NCBI GenBank assembly: GCA_011317545.1 | Contig: WUJK01000005.1 | Location: forward strand, 1,240,001-1,304,000 | DNA length: 64,000 bases | Direction: 5' to 3' | Source of the DNA: Coniella vitis | Lineage: Eukaryota > Ascomycota > Sordariomycetes > Diaporthales > Schizoparmaceae | Part shown: positions 9,756-21,013 of the stretch, piece by piece | Numbering within the stretch: position 1 is the first letter of the stretch | Layout: each line of letters starts with the position of its first letter | Translations under genes and position numbers: made by a program | Notes under the pieces: model-generated | Databases searched by the model: none | Seen by the model: only the letters and a program-made list of their open reading frames with translations | What the model was told of the DNA's origin: nothing

Positions 9756-11324
9756 TTAAGCCCCCTCTCGTCTTCTCACCATAATCGTGGCCTTCATCGC
9801 CGGCAGCTTCATTGCTCCAAACCACTGATCCTGCGGCCTCTCTGGCAGAAACTTGACCTCATAATACAGCAGCATATGCGCCATGATGAGCTTCAGTACG
9901 GCCGCGGCAAAGAACCGACCAGGGCATGCATGGCGGCCGTGGCCAAAGACCAAAAAGTCAGAGCTCGTCGTGGCCAATGCGTTGCGTGCGCGCCGCACAT
10001 GGCTGAGCTCGCCATTCTGCCGCTTCTCGCTGAAGCGAAAGGGATCGTACCTGTCTGCGTGCGGGTACATGGCTTCGTCCCGCATGATGGACAGAGCAGG
10101 CACCGCGATTGTTGTCCCCTGAGGGAGAAAGATGCCAGAGGGCGTGCGGACACCGTCGGGTGCAACGATGGTGCGGCCCAGTCCGATGGAAAGAATGGAG
10201 CTGAAGCGAGTGCTTTCGCGGATAGCAGAGTCGAGCTTGATCATCTCTGCAAGGGCCTGTTTATCCCAGTGGCCGCCGTGAGCGGCGAGGACAGATTCGG
10301 CCTCTTGCCTTAGCTCGTCGATACAGGACGGGGTGGAGGCGAGATCGAAGACCGCCTGTGTCGAGGTCAGCGACGTACTGTGAATAGCCGCAAAGTTGAC
10401 TGTAAGTATGCGATCTGCAAGAGTCTCAATGCGCCACATGTAGGGGTCATCACTGGTCTTTGCCTGGTGAATCAGCCATTGGAGAAAATCGTTTGGTTCT
10501 GGCTCGGAAAGTTTGTCCTCTGGGCTTGTCGACAAAGCCTTGCGATCGTATGAGCGCAGCCGGTGAGCAATTTCTCCGCTGAGGATCTTTCGAAACCGCC
10601 GGGTGTGGATGCGATTCGGGATCGTGAACAAGGCCGCAAAGACTGGCCGTAGCGGCTTCCAGCACAGCTTGATTAGGGTCGAACTCAACGGCACATCGGC
10701 GGCAAAGGCCATGCCGTTGTTGACCAATTCAGGATCGCGACAGCACGGTCGGCCCACGAACGCGCAGTTGGCAACACTGCCGGCAATGTGTCGCATCGTA
10801 TCAAAAACACAAATCTCGCGCCATTCCGTCGTGTCTGTGCCCCAGTAGGTCTCAAAGGCCCAAGCCGTTTCTTCGGCCAGTCGAGGGATCAGATCACCAA
10901 GCTTTGGTGTCAACATGGTTAACAGCAACGTATTATGGAGCGTTACTCGAGGGATTATCGGGTCCATAAAGGTGTAGTCGATTTGGAACATCTCAAACGC
11001 TCTCGCGCTGAGGTTCAGCACAGAATCAGGCTGGTCCATAACGAAGGATATCTCTTCTGGAGGAAGCAGTACGATGTTGCCCTCGCCCGCAACAGGAAGC
11101 AGCACGGCCTGATGTCTGTATTGTGTATAGGCTTGGTGCATGGCCGCTGCAAAATCTATCGTGTTTCGCCATTTTGCTTGTAACAGAGGAAACCAGTCAT
11201 TTGTGTGGCTTCCAATGATGGGTAGTTCGAGAACCCGAGAACGCTTGAAAACAGACCAGGCAACATATGCGATCACAAGTGTGGGTATGAACACGAGAGG
11301 ATGAGAGAGCAGATTGTAAAGCAT
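9756..11324 (-). CDS. Cytochrome P450 monooxygenase, single exon
   Basis: The protein is 522 aa and intronless. The first ATG in frame is at 11324; six codons upstream there is only TTG. An N-terminal membrane anchor (residues about 5-28, LLSHPLVFIPTLVIAYVAW) predicts an ER location. The K-helix has ESTR, followed by a PERF-type region (YDPFRFSEKR). The heme loop is FGHGRHACPGR, with the axial Cys near residue 467. The I-helix reads AAIHSTSLTSTQ, the variant seen in P450s of diterpenoid pathways such as gibberellin and indole-diterpene enzymes, where His stands near the usual acidic residue. A role in oxidising a terpenoid-like substrate is inference only. It is convergent with the decayed P450. 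Composition is gene-like with no RIP stops, so it is probably functional. Confidence 0.9.
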   Translation of the reverse strand: MLYNLLSHPLVFIPTLVIAYVAWSVFKRSRVLELPIIGSHTNDWFPLLQAKWRNTIDFAAAMHQAYTQYRHQAVLLPVAGEGNIVLLPPEEISFVMDQPDSVLNLSARAFEMFQIDYTFMDPIIPRVTLHNTLLLTMLTPKLGDLIPRLAEETAWAFETYWGTDTTEWREICVFDTMRHIAGSVANCAFVGRPCCRDPELVNNGMAFAADVPLSSTLIKLCWKPLRPVFAALFTIPNRIHTRRFRKILSGEIAHRLRSYDRKALSTSPEDKLSEPEPNDFLQWLIHQAKTSDDPYMWRIETLADRILTVNFAAIHSTSLTSTQAVFDLASTPSCIDELRQEAESVLAAHGGHWDKQALAEMIKLDSAIRESTRFSSILSIGLGRTIVAPDGVRTPSGIFLPQGTTIAVPALSIMRDEAMYPHADRYDPFRFSEKRQNGELSHVRRARNALATTSSDFLVFGHGRHACPGRFFAAAVLKLIMAHMLLYYEVKFLPERPQDQWFGAMKLPAMKATIMVRRREGA

Positions 11325-12264
11325 CTTGACAAGAGACCCCAATATTCAGGTAGCCAGAACTGAGGCGGGGGTTCTGCGCGTAGGAACAGGAATTTGCTGC
11401 CAATATCTGAACATCTCATACGATCCCAAGACGGGCGCAGACAGCAGCCAGCTCTAGAGCATGCAGGGGCCAGCCCGTCACAAGAAAGGTCCTTTTTAAA
11501 AACCCAAACCCGGCGTGTATTTCTTATTCCTCCGGGTCTTCTTGACGTTTTGAGTATTATTACTTACACACCTGTTTAATTCGTAATATCTCATCTTTCA
11601 TTCTTACGTATGATTCGACAAGGTACAATTGAGATCGCTCCTTCACAGGGATGTGGCAGATCTCTACCCCGCTCGTTTATAATGGACTTTTGGAGGTGGG
11701 GGTGGAGACACAAGAGAGGGGAAAAGGGGCGGGGTTCAGGCTTGACATGGACCCCTATGTAGATAGTACATACTATGAGTGCAGAGTACAAGCCTGCACC
11801 GGAGCCAGAACTACGGAGGTCTGGAGGGCTCAGTGTCTCAAAATTCAAAAGTTTGAACTAAGTTAAATACGTGCACCTGCAGTATATACAGCCAGCGCTT
11901 ATAGCTACTATAGTTTTTATAGGTATTAGGTCTCTAAATTACTATATTAATATATTATAAATATATTTAATAAAAAAGCAGTACGTATAATTGTTTTTAT
12001 ATAGCACGTATAATAAAAGATTAAATTTTAAAATAATAACGATTTTAGACCTTTATATAGAACCGGTTTATAATAATAATATTAGCGCAATTTTCAATTT
12101 TTATAAAGATCTAGATAATATAAGTCTTATATAATATATTTCCTTTAATAATAGGTTCGTTAGTAGGTTTCCTAAATATTACTTTTTTATTTACTACTTT
12201 AAATAGTATTAAACTCTATATTATTTAAAGGACGTAATATATAATTTAATAAGTAAAAGTATAA
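11325..12264. other. P450 upstream region passing into AT-rich relic
   Basis: Bases 11325 to about 11870 are of normal composition and presumably contain the promoter of the P450 on the minus strand. I see no further gene. From about 11880 to 12264 the sequence is TA-rich, RIP-like and unidentifiable. Confidence 0.5.
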
Positions 12265-12394
12265 TATAATAATCCTTGCCTGAATCCCGGATTCTGGAAG
12301 TACCTATAAGTTATATATTAGTAGGTAGGGAAGTATTACCTTTAAGTCTTCGTACGTTATCGAGTAATATTAAGTATTATAAGTAATTAAGAGG
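12265..12394 (-). repeat. Solo LTR-A, first part, split by element A1
   Basis: This starts TATAATAATCC and matches the right-hand end of the A-family LTR in reverse. It stops at the AGAGG duplication (12390-12394), where element A1 begins, and resumes at 19937. The outer flanks at 12260-12264 and 20268-20272 both read TATAA, its own 5-bp target duplication. Confidence 0.88.
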
Positions 12395-12873
12395 TATTAT
12401 AACCCATAAACATGCAGGTCACAGGAACAGGCCAGCGCAACCATATGCCAGCAAATCGGAACCTTAACGGACCGATAGGGATCTCTTATATAAGAACACA
12501 GAACGGTATAATCAGGGTTAGGGTTAGATCACCTTAATAACTAAGATAGTTAGAGCGATAATAATCCAAATAATCCAAATAAGCTAACGCTCCTATCGCT
12601 CCCGGTAATCCAAGGATCTATACTTACTATAGATAGGAAATAATAGAAGGATATAAGGATAGGAGTTTATAGCTTAATATTAGATAGTTTCCTTATAATC
12701 TTTAGTTATAAATCTAAGTATTATTTTATATAATAGGGTAATCCCTCTTAATCGCTTATAATACTTAATATTGCTCGATAACGTACGAAGACTTAAAGGT
12801 AATACTTCCCTACCTGCTAATATACAACTTATAGGTACTTCCAGAATCCGGGATTTAGGTAAGGATTATTATA
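12395..12873 (+). repeat. 5' LTR of element A1
   Basis: The LTR begins TATTATAACC (probably TGTTATAACC before RIP) and ends GGATTATTATA (probably ...TTACA). It contains AGGGTTAGGGTTAG at 12514-12527 and a core with two ATAATCCAA units and inverted GAGCGATA/TATCGCTC blocks. It is less mutated than the 3' LTR at its left end. Confidence 0.92.
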
Positions 12874-13169
12874 TTTTTATAACTCTTATTCAGGACGGTC
12901 TACGTATACCTCTTAGGCAATATTAAGTATAGTAATAGCTCCTTAAACTTATACCCCGTCTACCTTAGGAGAAGGATATCGCTAGGTTATAACTTAGGAA
13001 GATATAATACGCTAATTAATCGAACTTACCTAATAATTTACTATACTCTAGCAGAACTAGGAGTAGCAGAATCGTACTATCCGTAGGTAGGCCTAGCAGC
13101 TCGAATAATACTAAGCTACGGCCGCTATACCCCTAATACCTATTATTTAAAATACTAGTAACGGCTATA

Positions 13170-16100
13170 AGATAGATAAACCTACTATATATAACGGCAA
13201 CTAGAAGACGCTTTAAGGGTTCCTTACCTATTATAAGGCGTACTTCCTATATAACGTAGTATAATTTACTACCGAACCCGATAAAGTTATCCTAGCCGGT
13301 ATATAACTCGAAAAGGACATATTTATCTAGTACGAATCCTTACTTCGTAACTATATTAAACACCTAGGTAACCTCGATTAACGTAAAACGATTACTAAGA
13401 ATATATTCGATTTATTTATAGGATTCGAACGTATCCTTAAGGAAATATTTAGCGATCCTAATAAAGAACGGACTATAGCGTAGCAACTTATAGAACTTAA
13501 ATAGAATAAGTCTACTTCAGCCTATACGGTTCGCTTTAAGCAACTCTTAGTACGCCTCCCTTAGGAAAATAAGAACCTTATAAAATACTACTATAGAGGA
13601 TTTAAGGATAAGGTTAAGGACGAAATCTCTAAATAGGATTAGCCCGAAGACTTTATAATATTTAGTAATAACGCTATCTATATCGATAACCGTCTCTACG
13701 AAAAATATATAGAGAAAAGTAAGAAAAGAGGAAGCTATACTATATAAAGGAATTACGCTAATATAGGATAACGGATTTAATAGATAACTAACTATAGCTT
13801 TTAGTAATAAGGTATAGCAGTTAGCGGCACTATATACTTAGGCCCTATAAAGCTCGACGTAGCTTAACGCAAACTTATAAGTAAGGAATACTTTAACTAT
13901 AGTAAGATAGGCTACTTCGTATAAGAATACCGATAACCTAAGAAACCTAAAGAATTTAAGAAAGTCCCCGAAGGACGATAAGCTAATATTATAATACACG
14001 AGACTACGGACTCTACTCCTAGCTAAAACTAGCTTCCAGAGTATATATCGGACGACTCCGATTATAGACTCCTTAACTAGACCTTCTATTATAAGGATAA
14101 TTATATAACGTACCTCTCGGTAAAGTAAGGCTTAGGATAGTTCCCTTAGAAACCTCGTAAGGAATAATAAATTATAATTACCTAGAGAATACCCTTTTCT
14201 ATAGATAACGGTCTATTCGAAAGACTAGTAATAGAGTAGTAAGCCTAGCTTATTAGGGAATACCCCTATTAGCGCGATATAGAAGGGTATAAACTACCTA
14301 ACGAAACGGATATCTTGCAGAGCAATATTACGGAAATTATAGAATAATAGGAAACGCTCTATATTAGTTAGGATACTAGCGCCTAAACTATTAATAAAGA
14401 AATAAGCTTAGAATTAGAAAGCTCTACGGATAAAGATATCGATAAAGGAGATATATACTACCTTATCTATAGCATTATACTTAGAGAACTATTCCGAATA
14501 ATATCTTATTAAGATAAAACCCCCCTCGTATAGGAAGACGCGCGAATTAATCACCTCTACGAAAAGCACCACCAGATTATATAGTTTACCTACATTATAT
14601 ATAATTATAGATAATACTTTAAATATAAGGTAACCAACGAATAATTCCCTACATATAAAATAGGGTATAGTATTATCGCCTATAATAATAATAATAGCGA
14701 TTATTATAAAGTACTTAGAATAAGGGGAAACTATACTAGCATTAGCCTTATATATAATACCCCCTATAAATATACTACGCGATAAGTAAAATAATACTAA
14801 TATATAATACCCTAATATATACCTTACGCGTAAGAAAAAGCGCTCGACTAGTATAGAATATACGAATAGAAATAAAGGGAAAAGCTTATAAAGCCCGTAT
14901 ACGCAGAACCTACGTATTATAGCTTCTATAAGCGCGCCGATTACGCAGAATACCTAGCGGATAAAGCATATACCTATTATAACTTTAAAGATAGTTAGCC
15001 CGGAGTATAAACTCCCTATATAAAAGAAGAAAGTTAAGCGCGCCTATAATAATAGGCCGTAGTATATATATAATACGGAATATAATAAGCTAAGAACCTA
15101 GTATAGATAATAGCCCTTAGAATATAATAAGAATAGTAGAACCTAAAAGGTAAGGATCGTTTATAAGGGATAATAAGCGATTAGGACTTATAGTAAAGTC
15201 CCTTTATACGATAGATAGCTCGACGTATAAATATTTAAAAATCGCAGTATAAATTAACGATAAATACTATATAATACTCCTAGATAGCGGAGTATAAGGA
15301 AACTTTATATCCCTAAGCATTATTAATAGAGAACGGATACCTTAGAAGAAGAAGATAAAACCCTATAAACTTAGCACTATAGAAGGTATAAAAGTCGCTT
15401 ACAGCTAAGGTATTATCGATATAGAATCTAATTAATTACTAATCACGATCTATAAACGCACGATACTAATAAACTTCGATATTACGGATACCGTATAATA
15501 CGAGCTAATTTTAGGCATACTATAGTTAAGAAAGGAAAATCCTCGAATCGATTAGACTAATAGCTATATTTTATAGGATAAAGCGGATACCTAAGAAGCG
15601 GTTATAATTAAAGGTATAGGATCGGATTTAGTTATTAAATAATACTTAGATAATAGGGGCTTAAACGAATTTATATATACCTCTAAATCGAGAAGAGCTA
15701 AGACGATAACTACCCTAGGATATAATAAACCTTAATAGCTTATAGAGAAGGATCTAGCGATAGTTAATACCTAAAGAAATAAGGGATACGGCAGATTAGG
15801 ATATAATATAATAGGATTCTATAGATAATAGGATATATTATCGCGATAAGTTTAAGAAGGAACTAAGTATATATAACGATATCTCCTTATAATAGTAACT
15901 ATATAAGACGAAGATATTTAGAAACCTCTCCGGTATATTAGAAGAGTATCGGAAGTTTATAAAACTATTTTAAGGAAAATTCGATAATAGCCTATTAGAG
16001 TATAGCCTATATAACTATAAGATCCTACTTAAAGAAGGAGAATAACTAAAGTTCTTTCCTATCTACGGATTAGATAAGGATAAATTTAAAGCACTTAAAG

Positions 16101-18690
16101 AATATATCGACGAAAACCTTAAGAAAGGCTATATTAGACCCTCCTATTTACTAATAGGATACCTAATCCTATTTATACTAAAGAAAAACGGCAAACTACG
16201 ATTATATATTAACTACCGGTAACTTAATAATATTATAATTAAGAATCAATACCCCTTACCTCTCTTTAAAGAACTTAGAGATAAACTTAGAGGAGCCTAA
16301 TAGTTTATAGCCCTCGACCTTAAAGAAGGATATACGTATATTCGTATTAAACCCGGAGAAGAATAGAAAATAGCGTTTAGAATACGCTACGGATATTTCG
16401 AATATCTTATTATACTATTCGGATTTACTAACGCCCCTATATTATTCTAGGAAATAATAAACTTTATCTTACGTAAATACCTCGATTATTTTATAATCGC
16501 TTACCTAGACGATATCCTTATTTACTTAAAGATATTCGAGGAATACTAGAAGTACGTTATAATAATCCTATAAATCCTCTAAGATAATAAGATTTTAGTA
16601 GAACCTACTAAATATAACTAGAATACTTAAGAAGTTAACTACCTTAGATATACTATTATACTAGGGTATATACGAATATAGAAAGATAAAGTATAGGTAG
16701 TTAGGGACTAGCTTATACCTTAGAACGTTAAGGATATTAGAGCCTTCTTAAGCTATACTAACTTCTACCGATAATTTATTAAGAACTATAATAGCATTAT
16801 AATACTACTTATAAAACTTACGAAAAAGGATACTACCTTTAACTAGAATAAATAGGTATAAAAAGCCTTTAGTATAATTAAGGACGCCGTTATATTAGAA
16901 CTAATCCTAATCGAAGCAGACTAAGATAAAGTTTTCGAGATCGAGATAAACGTATTAGATTATATACTCGGTAGATAACTCGGATAATAAGATAATAAAG
17001 GACGATTACGAATAATTAGCAACTTTAGTAAGAAGCTAAACGGACTAGAACTTAATTACGGAACGCCCGATTAAGAACTTATAGTAATAATAAAAGCCTT
17101 TAAGGAATAGCGATACTACCTTATCGGCGTAAAACAATAAATCCTTATATATATAGATTATAAGAATCTTTAGGTATTTACCTTAATAAAGCAGCTTAAT
17201 AAACGATAAGTTAGATAGTACGAATTTCTATTAGAATTCGACTTTAAGATTATCTACCGCAAAGGTAAAGAAAACGAACGAGCAGACGCTCTTAGCAGAC
17301 GATTAGATTATAAGGATAGTAATAGCAAAGACTAGGATATTATAATAATCTTTAGGGAAGATTCGGAAGGTAACCTTACTATACTATCTATTACTAAGGA
17401 ACTTAACGTAATATTATATATCGAAGGAGAAATACCTAACCTCGATAGTATAATAATATTAGAATAAAACGACTATATTAGAAGTATCTATAGCGTACTA
17501 GTATATAGATACTAAGGAATTAGAGTAACCTATAAAAGGATCTAACGTTATTAGAATCTACTAAGCTTTAAGAAACGAGTTATAGATATCGTTAATAACT
17601 ACGATATATATAAACGAAATAAGATAGAACGATATAAACCTTATAGACTACTATAACCTCTACTAATACCTATAACTATTTAGTTATCTATTAGTCTAGA
17701 CTTTATTACTAAGCTACCCCTTTTACGAGAACCCTTAACTTAGGTATAGTATAATAGTATCTTAGTAGTAGTTTGCAGACTAAGTAAGTATATATACTTC
17801 CTACTATATAAAGAAAGTAGTACTATAGAAGAACTTATATATATATTCCTCCGTATTATTATCGCTAACTACGGAATACCTTAGGAAATTATATTAGATA
17901 GAGATAGAAAATTTATATTAAAATTCTAGATCTTACTTACTAAATACCTCGGAATAATACAATATATATCTACGGCATTTTATCCTTAGATAGACGGATA
18001 AATAGAATATACTAACTAGATTATAGAATAGTACCTACGATACTACGTTAACTACGAATAAGATAATTAGGTCGAACTCTTACCTATAGTATAATTCGCC
18101 TATAATAGCGTAGATATAATAAGTATAGGAAAATCACTATTCTTCCTACTCTATAAACACAACCCTATAGTATACTACGAAATACTATTAGGTAGAAATA
18201 TAGAAACGGCAGATTAATACGCTAGAAGAATTAAGCAATTATACGAAGATGCTCGATATATACTTTAGGACGTTAAAGAATAAATAACGAAATACGCTAA
18301 TTAGAAAAGGATTAAGGGATTAATCCTATAAAAGGGAGATAAAGTCTATCTTAACTGTAAAAATATTAAAACTATTAGACCTAGCGATAAACTCGACTAT
18401 AAGAAACTCGGACCTTATAAAATTGCACGATAAATCTCCTTAGTTAACTACGAACTCGAAATCCTATATATATATCTACACCCAGTCTTCTATATTTTAC
18501 TTCTAGAACCAGTACTAGCAGACGCAGAACTCTCGTACGATATAGACATTATCGAACTAGAATAAGTATAATACGAAGTTAAATAAATTCTCGACTTATA
18601 TAAACGCGGATACGGAAAATAATACCTTATTAAATAGAAAGGATATAATAACTTAGAAAATACTTAGGAACCCCTAAAGAATATCTATAA
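13170..18690 (+). pseudogene. gag-pol relic of element A1
   Basis: The gag region (about 13190-13960) contains a helical core near 13400-13560 and a zinc knuckle near 13890, recognisable as YFNYSKIGYFV with its Cys codons mutated. A long spacer follows. Protease has LLDSG near 15270. The RT block lies at about 15990-16760 with YLDDILIY intact near 16500. RNase H ends with RKGKENERADALSRR near 17270. The integrase core starts SISLDFITKLP near 17690. A chromodomain (about 18545-18690) has RGYGK-YLIK-KGY. Dozens of in-frame TAG/TAA codons stand where Trp, Gln or Arg is expected. This is a dead copy. Confidence 0.9.
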
Positions 18691-18719
18691 AAATCTAATT
18701 AAAGAATATAAAAATCAGA

Positions 18720-19400
18720 GTTATAAACTACTAATAGTAGAAGACCTTAAGCTAAAGAAGTTAAATACGGATAAGTCCGTAGACTCTAGGAAAATACTAA
18801 AGTTTATTACCCTAAAACTATTAATCTCCTATAATTCGGTAGTAGCTTTAGATTCCGTAGAGATAGCCGTATTTACGCTAGACTCGGCTTCCTACTCCTT
18901 CTAAGTATTAAGCGACTCTAACCCCGTATTTACTAACTTCGTACTCCTCTTTACTAGAAATTTACGCTAAATATAAAGATACTCTAAGCGAGAAAGCGCC
19001 TCCCCCGCCTTACGATAGGCCTTATAAAGCTCCTTATACGTATTAGCCTCCTATATATAAAGCTTTTTCTCCTCCGATAAAATACGAGAAACTATATAGA
19101 ATTAGTATACTAATAAGGAAAATTATTATAGCTAGAACTTACGGGTATTTATAGGAATACTATTCCTATTATATCGTTTTCCTCGTTTTACGTACGCAGA
19201 ATAACGCGAAATACTATCTATTATATAGTATAACTACCTTTTAGAAGTATAGAGAGAATAAGGTATTATCTTAAAACTAAAAGTTTCGATAGAAAAATAA
19301 AGACGGTTATATTACTCGGTTTTCTTCGAATACGATTTCTAGATACCCGTAGATATAACGAATTAGGAAGGTATAATCCGGAGTAAGAATATTAGGTAGG
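18720..19400 (-). pseudogene. Antisense ORF relic downstream of pol in A1
   Basis: Read on the minus strand, opposite to gag-pol, this region gives a coherent frame apart from TAG/TAA codons. A basic segment (SAYVKRGKRYNRNS) is followed by a charged helical region (EEKKLYIQEANTYKELYK, then SRLEYLY) and a GLESLNTQKE motif. The same arrangement occurs in A2 and A3. The function is unknown; the helical, heptad-like composition suggests a coiled coil. Confidence 0.6.
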
Positions 19401-19457
19401 ACTACTTACGGAAATATTATAGGTCTTTAGGGATAAAGACTAATAGAAGGGAGATAA

Positions 19458-19936
19458 TATTATAACCTATAAATATATAGGTTATAGGAATAGGCTAGCG
19501 TAACTATATGCTAGTAAATCGGAACCTTAACGGACTAATAGGGATCTCTTATATAAGAATATAGAACGGTATAATCAGGGTTAGGGTTAGATTACCTTAA
19601 TAACTAAGATAGTTAGAGCGATAATAATCCAAATAATCCAAATAAGCTAATACTCCTATCGCTCCCGGTAATCCAAGGATCTATACTTACTATAGATAGG
19701 AAATAATAGAAGGATATAAGGATAGGAGTTTATAGCTTAATATTAGATAGTTTCCTTATAGTCTTTAGTTATAAATCTAAGTATTATTTTATATAATAGG
19801 GTAATCCCTCTTAATCGCTTATGACACTTGATATTGCTCGACAACGTACGAAGACTTAAAGGTAATACTTCCCCACCTGCTAATATACAACTCATAGGTA
19901 CTTCCAGAATCCGGGATTCAGGCAAGGATTATTATA
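19458..19936 (+). repeat. 3' LTR of element A1
   Basis: It is the same length (479 bp) and structure as the 5' LTR, with AGGGTTAGGGTTAG in the middle. The last bases are GGATTATTATA, followed by the AGAGG duplication. Differences from the 5' copy are mostly C-to-T and G-to-A. Confidence 0.92.
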
Positions 19937-20267
19937 AGAGGGATTACCCTATTATATAAAATAATACTTAGATTTATAACTAAAGATTATAAGGAAAACT
20001 ATCTAATAGCTAGGAAATCTATCGTCCTTATATCCTTCCGTTATTCTATTTATTAATACGTAGCCTATCCGAGCCTATTAATACCTATAGTTGCCTATTA
20101 ACTATCCGATAGGTAATAGTGATCTCTTATAGGCTCTACCCTAACCCTGATTATATTATCCGTATTCCTTATATAAGAGATCCCTATCGGTCCGTTAAGG
20201 TTCCGATTTGCTAGCATATAGTTACGCTAGCCTGTTCCTATAACCTGTATATTTATAGGTTATAATA
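19937..20267 (-). repeat. Solo LTR-A, second part, right of A1
   Basis: This continues the LTR broken at 12394, beginning AGAGGGATTACCCTATT and ending GGTTATAATA at 20267. With 12265-12394 it makes a solo LTR of about 460 bp. TACCCTAACCCTGA near 20140 is its telomere-like motif in reverse. Flanking TATAA duplications support a separate, earlier insertion. Confidence 0.88.
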
Positions 20268-21013
20268 TATAATTTACTTCTTCTATTTTATATTAGAATA
20301 TGAATTTATTAACTTTAATTTGCAAATTATAGAAAAAGATAAGGTTATATACTAGGTAATTTTAAATATATTATTAATTAAAAATATTATTAAAAGCTTT
20401 AATATATCGTATATAAAATAATTATATAAATAAGATATAATAAAGATAAAGTATAATTTATATTCTTTTATATTCATTAAATCTTATTATAATACTTATT
20501 TTAATTAATATTATATTTATATATAATATATCTAAGCATTAAATAATAATAAATAAAAGGATAATTTATAAAGTATAAATAAAATATTTATTTTCAAAAT
20601 ACTACTGTTTTTTAATATTAATATATAAAAATTTCTAAATCATTTATTTAAATATCCTTTTTTATTTATTATAATATAAACTTCAAATGTAAATATTTCT
20701 ACTAGTATAATTACGAAAATAATAGCTATTGAAATATAAGAGATTTGTAATATTTTCGTGAAAAAGTCGGAGAGTAGAGCATACTTTTGGTTATATACTG
20801 GTAGTAGAAGTAATAATATAATATTTCTCACTACTTATACGCTTTGCTAGTCACCAGCTCAAAATTTCGAGGCTACTAATTGTACATTGCAGCACAGGAG
20901 TGTAAATCAAGTATCCTATTATGACTTCCAAAATATCCAATAAGAAAGCTTCAAATCCTCAGCGGTATTATTATCAGCCTCTTGATCAAAATCATAAAAT
21001 CCACTCCCCATAA
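20268..21013. other. AT-rich relic and FAD-oxidase 1 downstream region
   Basis: There is no gene. The sequence is TA-rich to about 20830, then changes abruptly to normal composition about 180 bp before the stop codon of the FAD-linked oxidase on the minus strand. Confidence 0.5.

Larger units (their letters stand above)
12395..19936 (+). mobile_element. Chromodomain Ty3/gypsy retrotransposon A1, RIP-degraded
   Basis: This is a 7542-bp element with two 479-bp LTRs (12395-12873 and 19458-19936). It has a 5-bp target duplication AGAGG (12390-12394 and 19937-19941) and a purine tract GAAGGGAGATAA against the 3' LTR. The internal order is gag, protease, reverse transcriptase, RNase H, integrase, chromodomain, the order of chromoviruses (Metaviridae). 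It is inserted inside an older, oppositely oriented LTR of its own family. Many stops of the TAG/TAA type make it inactive. Confidence 0.93.

Noticed and set aside
11325..11342. Six extra N-terminal codons of the P450 at 9756-11324
   Set aside because: The extended frame begins at TTG; the first ATG is at 11324.
12514..12527. Interpretation of TTAGGG motifs as a real telomere or subtelomere end
   Set aside because: Only two to three units, always at the same position inside LTRs, with genes on both sides; these are element motifs, not chromosome ends.
19743..19925. Short 60-80 codon ORFs in LTR-A copies (also 23033-23215 and 56805-57053)
   Set aside because: They recur only because the LTRs are homologous, are not open in most copies, and have no start context or partner exon.
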